From: Peribacillus sp. Bi96
GTDB lineage: Bacteria > Bacillota > Bacilli > Bacillales > DSM-1321
Length of the DNA stretch: 64,000 nucleotides
Assembly (NCBI RefSeq): GCF_918698115.1
Contig: NZ_CAKKLV010000002.1
Location: 248,001 to 312,000 of the forward strand
Direction of reading: 5' to 3'
Shown: positions 57,009-64,000 of the stretch, one piece after another
Position numbering within the stretch: position 1 is the stretch's first letter
Layout: every line of letters starts with the position of its first letter
The notes under the pieces: generated by a model
The model's input: only the letters and a program-made list of their open reading frames with translations
Databases searched by the model: none
What the model was told of the DNA's origin: nothing
Made by a program: the position numbers and the translations under genes

Positions 57009-59006
57009 ATTAATGATTCACTTTCTTATTTTGAAGAGGAAAATACTAATAATCGAAAACCTACTGATAAAGAAACGGAAAATCAATTGGAATCCCTGCC
57101 TACTGCCAATATTCATTCACTAAACCCGGCAGAATTGGATCAGCTATATTACTTTGAAGGAAAAGACTTAGGAAATTCCTATCATAAAGATAAAACGGCT
57201 TTCAGGTTATGGTCCCCCGTTGCATCTGAAGTTAAGCTTGTCACTTATGAACATTGGGATAATTCCAATGGAATGGAAATTGAAATGGATCGTTCGGAAA
57301 AGGGAACCTGGACAGTTGAATTAACCGGTGATCAGGATGGATTGATTTATACATACAAGGTAAAAGTCGGAGAAATCTGGAGTGAAGCTGTAGATCCTTA
57401 TGTTCGTGCAGTCACTGTCAATGGAGAGAAAGGAGTCGTGATAAATTTAGCGGACACGAATCCACAAAAGTGGACACGGAATAAACCACCGCTCGGAAAA
57501 GCAGAGGACATCATCATCTACGAATTGCATACACGAGATTTGTCGATTCATCCTGAAAGTGGAATTCAACATAAAGGTAAATTCTTAGGAGTAATTGAAA
57601 GTGGCACTAAAGGCCCGAATGGTGTGAAAACGGGTCTGGATCATATTAAAGATTTAGGTGTAACCCATGTGCAATTCATCCCCATATTCGATTTTGCTAC
57701 CGTCAATGAAAAAAAATTAAATGAACCGCAATATAATTGGGGATATGATCCTCAGAATTATAACGCTCCAGAAGGTTCATACTCGACTGACCCGTATCAA
57801 CCAAAAGTAAGGATCCGGGAGTTGAAGGAAATGATCCAAGGTCTACATGATCAGGGACTGCGTGTGATCATGGATGTGGTTTACAATCACGTTTATTCGG
57901 TGGCTGATTCAAACTTCAATAAACTGGTACCCACCTACTTTTTTCGCTATAACGCCGACGGTACATTATCGAATGGCACGGGTGTAGGAAATGACACGGC
58001 CTCTGAACATAAAATGATGCGTAAATTTATCGTAGAATCCGTCACCTATTGGGCCGAAGAATTCAACCTCGATGGCTTCCGTTTTGATTTAATGGGGATT
58101 CATGATGTGGAAACGATGAATGAAGTGAAAAAAGCACTTGTGGAAATTGATTCCACCATCATTGTTTTAGGCGAAGGCTGGGATATGAATACACCATTGG
58201 CCCAAGATCAAAAAGCGAATCAAAAAAACGCACGTAAAATGCCTGGGATCGCACATTTTAATGATACAATCCGGGATGGGTTAAAAGGATTCGTGATGAA
58301 CGCGCATGATAAAGGATTTATTAATGGGAAGCCAGGTATGGAGGATATTATAAGAAAAAGTATCGCTGCCGGATTGAAATACGATGATCATATTGCAACT
58401 TATCAAAAACCAGATCAAGTCATCAATTATGTTGAAGCGCATGATAATTTCACCTTATGGGATAAACTTAACATCACGAATCCGGAAGCAACAGAACATG
58501 GCCGTAAACAGATGCATAAATTAGCTTCCGCCATTGTCTTACTGTCACAGGGCATACCGATGATTCATGCTGGACAAGAATTTATGCGCACGAAGGACGG
58601 GGATGAAAACAGCTATCAATCATCTGACTGGGTTAACCGTTTGGATTGGAAAAGAAGAGCGGAGTTTGATTACGAGGTCGAATATATGAAAGGGCTCATT
58701 TCGCTAAGAAAAAACCATTCGGTTTTTAGATTAAGTACACCCGAAGAAATCGAAACGCATTTACAATTCATTGATTCCCCATCGAATGTCGTTGCATACA
58801 CTCTACGTGCAGATGATTCAAAAATCGCAGTGATTCATAATGCAAATTGGGACGCGATAAGCATTACTCTTCCCCAAGAAGGGAATTGGTCCGTATTAGT
58901 GAATGGTCAGCAGGCGGGTCTGGAAGAAATAGAAAGGATAAAAGGGGGGCATATAACAGTTCCCGCTTTAAGTTCATTCGTTTTAAAACAAATTTGTAAT
59001 GGATGA
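57009..59006 (+). CDS. pulA: Type I pullulanase; apparent ATT start codon
   Basis: 665 residues from ATT 57009, or 639 from TTG 57087. GGAGG lies eight bases before the ATT and none precedes the TTG. CBM48 (FRLWSPVASEVKLVTYEHWDN) precedes a GH13 barrel with YNWGYDPQNYNAPEGSY, the type I pullulanase signature; nucleophile Asp in GFRFDLMGI, Glu in VLGEGWDMN, Asp in NYVEAHDNFT. No signal peptide, so it debranches intracellular glucan such as the glycogen made by glgBCDA. B. subtilis AmyX is comparable. Confidence 0.92.
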   Translation: MNDSLSYFEEENTNNRKPTDKETENQLESLPTANIHSLNPAELDQLYYFEGKDLGNSYHKDKTAFRLWSPVASEVKLVTYEHWDNSNGMEIEMDRSEKGTWTVELTGDQDGLIYTYKVKVGEIWSEAVDPYVRAVTVNGEKGVVINLADTNPQKWTRNKPPLGKAEDIIIYELHTRDLSIHPESGIQHKGKFLGVIESGTKGPNGVKTGLDHIKDLGVTHVQFIPIFDFATVNEKKLNEPQYNWGYDPQNYNAPEGSYSTDPYQPKVRIRELKEMIQGLHDQGLRVIMDVVYNHVYSVADSNFNKLVPTYFFRYNADGTLSNGTGVGNDTASEHKMMRKFIVESVTYWAEEFNLDGFRFDLMGIHDVETMNEVKKALVEIDSTIIVLGEGWDMNTPLAQDQKANQKNARKMPGIAHFNDTIRDGLKGFVMNAHDKGFINGKPGMEDIIRKSIAAGLKYDDHIATYQKPDQVINYVEAHDNFTLWDKLNITNPEATEHGRKQMHKLASAIVLLSQGIPMIHAGQEFMRTKDGDENSYQSSDWVNRLDWKRRAEFDYEVEYMKGLISLRKNHSVFRLSTPEEIETHLQFIDSPSNVVAYTLRADDSKIAVIHNANWDAISITLPQEGNWSVLVNGQQAGLEEIERIKGGHITVPALSSFVLKQICNG

Positions 59007-59285
59007 GATAAAATAAAGAAGTGAGTGAATACTTTCACTTTACCTTATCAAAATATGCACTAAAACATCAGGATAATTTAGTTAAGATAGATTACAATGA
59101 TGCTTATCTATAGCCGCTGATAGAAATGGATGTATTATCTTATAAAAAATCAGGACTCACTTAATTTTGAATAATGAAGTTCATGGAATTTTTCTTTTAA
59201 CCTTAAATTGATGGAGCCTTATGCTTGTAGAAATGGATTGTATGCCATAAAATGGGGGTAACAAAATGGATCGAGGAGTGAATAA

Positions 59286-59789
59286 ATGAATCTTAAATTA
59301 ATGAAGATGATAGCGATCTGCTCTTCTTTAATGCTTTCAGCTTGTGCGAGTGAAGAAAAAAGTGTGGTCGAAAAAAAAGAAAGCAACCATGAAGGACATT
59401 CGGAACATGCAGTATCCGGAGATCTTCAGGAGGAGACCAGCAGTAAGGAAATAGCACCGGATTTTCTATCTGAAAAACCAGACGATATGAAGACAATCTA
59501 TTTAGCTGTTGCTCAAAATAAAGATTTACTAGAAAAAATACCTTGTTACTGTGGGTGCGGGGAATCAGCTAACCATAAAAATAATTACGATTGTTTTATC
59601 CATGAGAATAAAGAAGATGGTGAAGTGGTTTGGGATGACCATGGGACGAGATGCGGGGTTTGCTTAGAAATAGCAGCACAATCCATATTGGACTTGAATG
59701 ATGGTATGAGCATTAAAGATATCAGGAATAAAGTGGATGAAAAATATAAAAGTGGATATGCCAAACCAACACCAACTCCTGAAGTTTAA
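59286..59789 (+). CDS. PCYCGC-motif lipoprotein
   Basis: 167 residues. Signal MNLKLMKMIAICSSLMLSAC with Cys20 in the lipobox LSAC. A His/Glu/Ser-rich linker (NHEGHSEHAVSG) follows. The core has IPCYCGCGESANHKNNYDCF (about 85-104) and RCGVCLEIAAQ, the motif that defines the PCYCGC family; six cysteines suggest metal or redox chemistry outside the membrane. Function is unknown. The start ATG 59286 follows GGAGTGAATAA. The 279 bp upstream hold nothing else I can identify. Confidence 0.85.
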   Translation: MNLKLMKMIAICSSLMLSACASEEKSVVEKKESNHEGHSEHAVSGDLQEETSSKEIAPDFLSEKPDDMKTIYLAVAQNKDLLEKIPCYCGCGESANHKNNYDCFIHENKEDGEVVWDDHGTRCGVCLEIAAQSILDLNDGMSIKDIRNKVDEKYKSGYAKPTPTPEV

Positions 59790-59840
59790 GGGATTGAATA
59801 TCACCAAAGGAAAATTTGATTGTAAAAATGGTTATTATGA

Positions 59841-59888
59841 AAATGGTCTTTTCCCGAAAATTCATTCGGAAAAAGGCCATTTTTTTAC
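59841..59888 (+). terminator. Terminator of the PCYCGC lipoprotein gene
   Basis: AATGGTCTTTTCCCGAA / TTCGGAAAAAGGCCATT stem with one bulge, followed by seven T. Confidence 0.9.
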
Positions 59889-59976
59889 GGATTATGGATT
59901 TTCTAAAATATGAAATTATTATTGATCGTAACGGGAATACTTTTAATAAATAATAAAATGTAAAGGAGATATCCAT

Positions 59977-60948
59977 TTGACATTGATCCGCCTTGGTTAT
60001 GTAGCCATGAGTACTCATGTGCCAAACTGTTCCCCATCCCAAACGATGACATTTACTCAGTTTTCGAAAATTAAAGACAGAGATGCAGCAATAAGAAAAC
60101 TTGAACGCATTTCAATTTCCAATCTGCATAATTGCTGGCGGTTACTGATTCATAACGAAGCCAATAATATTCAGTTTTTTAGGCTTTCATCCAAACTCAT
60201 CCCTTTAGCCAATCATCCAGAAATTCCAGAATGGGATTACATAGATCCAATTTCAGAAGAACTGGACAAATTAAGAACCTTCATTTCCGATCACCCAGAA
60301 ATAAGAATAGATTTTCACCCAGATCATTTTGTTGTTTTGAATAGTTCTCATATCGATATATTGAAAACATCATTAAAAACGTTAAAAATGCATCATACTT
60401 TATTGCAAAAAATGGGGGTGAATCCCGAGCATCGCTGTGTATTGCATGTTGGTGGAGGCTATGGAGAACACGTACAGGCATTAGAGCAATTTATCCATAA
60501 TTGGGGCTTGATACCTGAACCGATTCAAAGAATGGTGATTCTTGAGAATGATGACACGACATATACATTGTCGGAAACCCTTTACTTATGTGAGAAATTG
60601 GGAATACCAATGGTATTTGATTATCACCATTACTTAGCACATCAGTTACCAAGTGAAGAATGGACAGAGCATTGGGCACGTATACTAAATACCTGGAGTA
60701 TTTCCAAACTACCTCCTAAAATGCATATTTCAAGCCCAAGGTCAGATAAAGAATTTCGAGCACATGCTGACTATGTGGATCCAAGTATGTTCATGGAATT
60801 TTTACAACATATTAAAGGAAGCTTACCGCAATTGGATTGCATGATTGAAGCGAAGCAAAAGGATGGGGCACTTTTCCACTTGATGGATCAACTGAAGGCA
60901 TACAAAGAAATAGAGATCATCGATGATGCCAGTTTTTATATTCACTGA
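59977..60948 (+). CDS. uvsE: UV damage endonuclease UvsE
   Basis: 323 residues, TIM-barrel nuclease that nicks 5' to UV photoproducts. LGYVAMSTHVPNCSPSQTMTF (6-26) with the conserved Tyr, FRLSSKLIPLANHP, IDFHPDHFVVLNSS, HVGGGYG, ENDDTTYT and FDYHHYLAH supply the metal ligands (His, Glu, Asp) of the family. TTG 59977 follows AAAGGAGATATCCA. In Bacillus uvsE is a sporulation-linked, photolyase-independent repair gene. No partner genes are adjacent. Confidence 0.94.
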   Translation: MTLIRLGYVAMSTHVPNCSPSQTMTFTQFSKIKDRDAAIRKLERISISNLHNCWRLLIHNEANNIQFFRLSSKLIPLANHPEIPEWDYIDPISEELDKLRTFISDHPEIRIDFHPDHFVVLNSSHIDILKTSLKTLKMHHTLLQKMGVNPEHRCVLHVGGGYGEHVQALEQFIHNWGLIPEPIQRMVILENDDTTYTLSETLYLCEKLGIPMVFDYHHYLAHQLPSEEWTEHWARILNTWSISKLPPKMHISSPRSDKEFRAHADYVDPSMFMEFLQHIKGSLPQLDCMIEAKQKDGALFHLMDQLKAYKEIEIIDDASFYIH

Positions 60949-61044
60949 TTCACTGTATAACAAAAATTTGATAAAGAGGATATGGATTAGATTCTTTATC
61001 AATGGATTTAGTTTACATAACATGATTATTGTTAATTCGATACT

Positions 61045-61321
61045 CTATTCACTTTTAGAAGTAAGTGTCTCCTGTGCTTCTTCCATGGCTTCTTTCACGA
61101 GCAAAGTAAAAAAACTCCTCTTTGGATTTGAAATAGTGGTAGGAAAGAACTTGGCTAATACCGGCCTCACCTGCAATCATACTCTTTTTAGTTCCTGCGC
61201 TTCCTCGGTACACAAATACTTTAAGGGCTGCAAACATTATAAATACTGAGAACAATATAGAGAATATTAATAAGCCATGTTTTCGAAAAAAAAGTAGAAA
61301 AGACAAAAAAACGGGCTTCAT
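61045..61321 (-). pseudogene. TetR-family regulator remnant
   Basis: The minus strand encodes AALKVFVYRGSAGTKKSMIAGEAGISQVLSYHYFKSKEEFF, clearly a TetR helix-turn-helix. A frameshift near 61110 is needed to continue into LLVKEAMEEAQETLTSKSE and a stop at 61045. The sequence upstream of AALKVF is a hydrophobic frame unrelated to TetR proteins, and the C-terminal ligand domain is absent. It is a truncated, frameshifted fossil. Confidence 0.8.
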
Positions 61322-61543
61322 ATTTAGCTTTTAAAGAGTTTGTTTTAAATTACTAGAGTCATTGGTCTAGATTGCGTTAAAACGCCTCTATTAAACCTAT
61401 AGAGAGGTTATTTGGTGTTGGTATTTTTTTGTAGTAGATCATCTTATATTATAAGAATATTCCGAATGTAACAAAGGACCTCTATTGATACATTCAAAAT
61501 CCCTTTAAATCAACGTTTTTAAGAGTATCTAATTTTAAAAAAC

Positions 61544-61573
61544 TTGCCTTTTTTTCGCGTGTTCACGTACAAT
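61544..61573 (+). promoter_or_regulatory. Predicted promoter of the integrase-like gene
   Basis: TTGCCT and TACAAT with an 18-bp spacer, about 30 bp upstream of the proposed start. Confidence 0.4.
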
Positions 61574-61603
61574 GAATATAGAGGAAAGGGGGATGAGCCA
61601 CTC

Positions 61604-62176
61604 ATGCAAGCAACCTCTCAAAGAATCAAGAATGTCCAGCCGATACGCCGACTGGATCACATAGAAAAGATGAAAAAGTCACTATTAAAATATTGCAGTT
61701 ATAGGGATTATATGATGTTTACAATCGGGATAAACATTGGGTTACGTATAGGGGATCTTTTGCAGTTGCGTGTGAAGGATATCCTTGAAGGAACGCATAT
61801 CGTCATAGTCGAACAAAAGACAGAGAAAATTAAACGGTTCCTTGTCAATCCTCAACTTCGAAAGGAAGTAAGGAAATATGTCCGGAAAATGAACCTGAAA
61901 AATGAACAGTATTTGTTTCCAAGTAGAAAAGGAAATGGCCCAATCACCAGGGTACAGGCCTACCGGGTCTTAAATAAAGCAGCTGAAATGGCAGATATTC
62001 CGGATGTCGGTACACATACACTTCGAAAAACCTTCGGCTATTTGCATTATCAAAAATTCAAGGATATCGCGTTACTACAGCAAATCCTTAATCACTCCAA
62101 TCCAAAAGATACGATGATTTACATAGGACTCACACAAGATTTGATGGACGAAACATTGATGGACTTCTATTATTAA
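61604..62176 (+). CDS. Short tyrosine recombinase / integrase-like protein
   Basis: 190 residues. The catalytic domain of tyrosine recombinases is complete: Arg in NIGLRIGDLLQLRVKDI (about 49), Lys in KTEKIKRF, HTLRKTFGY (His and Arg), HSNPKDTMIYIGL with His and the nucleophile Tyr. The N-terminal SAM-like core-binding domain is reduced to about 25 residues, as in B. subtilis YoeC-like proteins. No phage or ICE genes or att sites are nearby. ATG 61604 is used since 61544 lies in the promoter; GGGGG is 12 bases upstream. Confidence 0.8.
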   Translation: MQATSQRIKNVQPIRRLDHIEKMKKSLLKYCSYRDYMMFTIGINIGLRIGDLLQLRVKDILEGTHIVIVEQKTEKIKRFLVNPQLRKEVRKYVRKMNLKNEQYLFPSRKGNGPITRVQAYRVLNKAAEMADIPDVGTHTLRKTFGYLHYQKFKDIALLQQILNHSNPKDTMIYIGLTQDLMDETLMDFYY

Positions 62177-62258
62177 TAGAATGGGAAGTTGTAACTTTTT
62201 CTGATTACTCAGTAATTTTCGTTTGCTCATTATCGTTCTAAATAAGGGAGGTAGCCCC

Positions 62259-62738
62259 GTGCAAACATTATTTCGATATAACTGGATGATTCGTGCTGAC
62301 TGGTATCATTGGTGTGAAGAGGTGGAGGAGGAAGAGCTTCTCCGCACCAGAACTGGCGGAGTGGGGAGTATTCTGCAAACACTCTTCCATATAGTTGATG
62401 TAGAGTGGAGTTGGATACGCCTTTTACAAGGAAAAAAAGAATTTAATGAGAGCTTTGAAAATTACAAGAGTTTGGGGAAAGTAGTGGACCTTGACCTTGC
62501 TTTTCAGACGGAAGTAAAGGACTTTGTATACAGGTGGAAAGATGAAATGGGAGATAAACTATTTTACGATACCATGCCGGATGGAAGAATTGTAACGGAT
62601 ACGTGGGGTGAGATAATGCGTCATGTCATTGCTCACGAAATCCACCATGCAGGACATTTATCCATTTGGGCAAGAGAAGTAGGGAAAAAACCTGTTTCAG
62701 CGAATCTTATTGGCCGGGGACTTATATCTACCAAATAA
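62259..62738 (+). CDS. DinB-family protein
   Basis: 159 residues. Four-helix-bundle DinB/YfiT fold: LFRYNWMIRADWYHW at the N-terminus, TLFHIVDVEWSWIRLLQG with the first metal His, and VIAHEIHHAGHLSIWAREVG with the other two. The family includes thiol-dependent metalloenzymes and DNA-damage-induced proteins of unclear function. GTG 62259 follows AGGGAGGTAGCCCC; an in-frame TTG at 62223 lacks such a site. A terminator follows. Confidence 0.85.
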   Translation: MQTLFRYNWMIRADWYHWCEEVEEEELLRTRTGGVGSILQTLFHIVDVEWSWIRLLQGKKEFNESFENYKSLGKVVDLDLAFQTEVKDFVYRWKDEMGDKLFYDTMPDGRIVTDTWGEIMRHVIAHEIHHAGHLSIWAREVGKKPVSANLIGRGLISTK

Positions 62739-62745
62739 CTTTCTC

Positions 62746-62774
62746 AAAAAGACTATAATATAGTCTTTTTTTGT
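62746..62774 (+). terminator. Terminator of the DinB gene
   Basis: AAAAAGACTATA / TATAGTCTTTTT stem with T-rich tail. 62775-63028 holds no supported gene. Confidence 0.8.
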
Positions 62775-62993
62775 TTCTCTAATACTTACTTTAGTATACT
62801 AAAAACATTTTACACTATTGTACTCTCATTTTTGAATATGTAATGAGGGTGAATCAATCCATTTTCGGAAAAATGGAGTTTCAAACCATTGGTTACGATA
62901 ATTATATTATGGTAACTAGTGATATGATAAATCATCACGTATTAAGAGTTTTAATAAGCGGCGATATATCATTTTTTGTGATAATACTATGTT

Positions 62994-63033
62994 TTGGCCA
63001 TAAAAAAATTCTAATTTTTTTTATGGCATTATT
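62994..63033 (-). terminator. Possible terminator of the GyrI-like gene
   Basis: On the minus strand AATGCCATAAAAAAAATT pairs with AATTTTTTTATGGCCA right after the stop codon at 63029. The stem is long but AT-rich. Confidence 0.5.
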
Positions 63034-63424
63034 TAATCGCTATATGTATTTCCACTTTTCCATCAGGATAATATTTTTCAAAATCCAGACTATAATTTCT
63101 GTTTAATTTTTTTTCATCTTCCAGCTGCCATATCTTTTTCCAAGTTTCACCTACTGAATGTTCATCTTGTATGCATTCAAACACTTTGTATTTGTTTTCA
63201 GGAATGAGAATTTTTTCATTCGATAAAGGGATTTCTGTGGCGATTGATAAGGTATAGTCACCACGATAATGATTTTCGTATTGATGGTATATACCATACT
63301 TCATATCATTTTCAATATTATGATCATTTGTTTTACGCCATAGTGATCCGATCTTCTCGAAAAGATCCTTATCCGAGAAATTATTCGTCCTTATTTCGCC
63401 AATAACGTAAACTTCTTTACTCAT
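63029..63424 (-). CDS. GyrI-like / AraC effector-binding domain protein
   Basis: 131 residues forming one SHS2-type effector-binding domain: EVYVIGEIRTNNFSDKDLFEKIGSLWRK at the N-terminus, YGIYHQYENHYRGDYTLSIATEI in the middle, and YKVFECIQDEHSVGETWKKIW, which is the typical end of GyrI/AraC_E_bind domains. There is no DNA-binding domain. Such stand-alone domains bind small hydrophobic ligands. ATG 63424 on the minus strand follows AGGAGTTGCTAGTTA. Confidence 0.82.
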   Translation of the reverse strand: MSKEVYVIGEIRTNNFSDKDLFEKIGSLWRKTNDHNIENDMKYGIYHQYENHYRGDYTLSIATEIPLSNEKILIPENKYKVFECIQDEHSVGETWKKIWQLEDEKKLNRNYSLDFEKYYPDGKVEIHIAIK

Positions 63425-63642
63425 TAACTAGCAACTCCTTATTTGTATAAAATTGGATGTTATATCAATGATATCATACTCATATCAGATGACCAGCATC
63501 TTTTAGTGCTTAGGGTTGGTCTTGTCGCTAGTTCTTGGTTTGGACTTTGTTAATTTTAATGGTCTCGGTAGTTATTTAAATAGAATATATGAATGGGTGT
63601 CACAAATTATATTCATATATGAATTCGATGTTTTCCAAACAT

Positions 63643-63737
63643 ATTGTATCCAGTATTTTTTAAATTGGATACAATTTATTTAATTTTCAGTATTGTAAAC
63701 GCATTATATACTTGATATAGTTAAAATTGTATCCAAT
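63643..63737. promoter_or_regulatory. Three operator-like boxes upstream of a GntR gene
   Basis: ATTGTATCCAGT (63643-63654), the inverted ATTGGATACAAT (63664-63675) and ATTGTATCCAAT (63726-63737) share one 12-bp core. The first two form an inverted pair, and the third sits about 20 bp before the regulator start. FadR/FCD-type GntR proteins bind similar TNGTATACNA-like dyads, so autoregulation is likely. Confidence 0.65.
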
Positions 63738-63757
63738 ATCGAAAGGTGGACGTTGAA

Positions 63758-64000
63758 TTGGATAAAGCTAAATCCAATAGTGATAAGTCAACAATCGTTA
63801 AAAATGTAACAAAAAGCCTTAGGAAAGCGATTTTAAATGGGACGCTGAAGAAGGGTGAGCGACTGATTCAAGAAGAATGGGCCGATCGCCTGGATGTAAG
63901 CAGAATGCCCATTCGTGAAGCCCTTACACAGCTTCAAATGGAAGGGTTGGTGGAAATGGTTCCGCATAAAGGAGCTATCGTCACACCGATCACCCGGGAT
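63758..64000 (+). CDS. GntR-family transcriptional regulator, N-terminal part (partial)
   Basis: 81 codons visible, running off the window. The winged helix-turn-helix is complete: VTKSLRKAILNGTLKKGERLIQEEWADRLDVSRMPIREALTQLQMEGLVEMVPHKGAIV. The PIREAL and HKGA segments are typical of the FCD (FadR) subfamily. TTG 63758 follows AAAGGTGG eight bases upstream. The three boxes upstream are probable operators. Target genes presumably lie to the right of the window. Confidence 0.88.
   Translation, partial: MDKAKSNSDKSTIVKNVTKSLRKAILNGTLKKGERLIQEEWADRLDVSRMPIREALTQLQMEGLVEMVPHKGAIVTPITRD

Noticed and set aside
62843..63106. An 87-codon plus-strand frame downstream of the DinB gene
   Set aside because: It runs over the 3' end and hairpin of the opposing GyrI-like gene and has no ribosome binding site or recognisable domain.

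Overview
The window looks like a chromosomal segment of a low-GC, endospore-forming Bacillaceae bacterium. Bacillus simplex / Peribacillus is my best guess from overall gene content; no rRNA or tRNA is present to confirm it. Genes carry strong AGGAGG-type ribosome binding sites, TTG and GTG starts are frequent, and Firmicutes regulation is visible: an S-box (SAM-I) riboswitch, CtsR boxes at clpE, a MocR-type PdxR beside pdxST, and possible CcpA cre sites.

Layout. 1-3115: two luciferase-like flavin oxidoreductases and a fused pabB-pabC. 3183-4405: decayed DNA (D-serine dehydratase fossil, IS1182-type transposase fossil, interspersed repeat). 4439-7455: pdxR divergent from pdxST (pyridoxal phosphate synthesis). 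7530-9272: a TetR regulator with an upstream operator, then an NADPH-dependent FMN reductase. 9456-17735: sulfur block, with a SAM riboswitch serving a YezD-like gene, then cysH-sat-cysC-sir-DUF3906-sumT-sirB-sirC (sulfate to sulfide plus the siroheme needed by sulfite reductase), then a TSUP-family permease. 18058-20370: probable spore-surface locus (glycosyltransferase coupled to a small ORF, and two DUF2642-like proteins). 20570-21676: mug glycosylase and two repeats. 22058-29001: GH15-type hydrolase and glycogen operon glgBCDA, without glgP. 29130-34680: cardiolipin synthase, exoA, small hypotheticals, histidine phosphatase, an SDR-like protein.

35352-42597: a truncated IS3 transposase, then an AraC regulator divergent from a sugar-acid operon (split UxaA-type dehydratase, SDR, FAH-family hydrolase, MFS permease). 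Order and families suggest import, dehydration, oxidation and hydrolytic cleavage of an unidentified aldonate. This is the best candidate for uncharacterised metabolism here. 43099-47912: an IVD/LCAD-like acyl-CoA dehydrogenase and an OpuC-type compatible-solute ABC transporter. 48096-51004: a large E. coli-type SpeD, then a YeiH exporter divergent from a LysR regulator. 51245-59789: unknown membrane protein, YdjM-like protein, NlpC/P60 hydrolase, CtsR-controlled clpE, a type I pullulanase that seems to start at ATT, and a PCYCGC lipoprotein. 59977-64000: uvsE, a TetR pseudogene, a short tyrosine recombinase, DinB and GyrI-like proteins, and the start of a GntR regulator behind three operator-like boxes.

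I see no prophage, CRISPR array, toxin-antitoxin pair or defence island. Most of the window is ordinary core and metabolic DNA. The more unusual points are the split-UxaA operon, two apparent ATT start codons, a repeat family that carries its own terminator hairpin downstream of genes, and several gene fossils.
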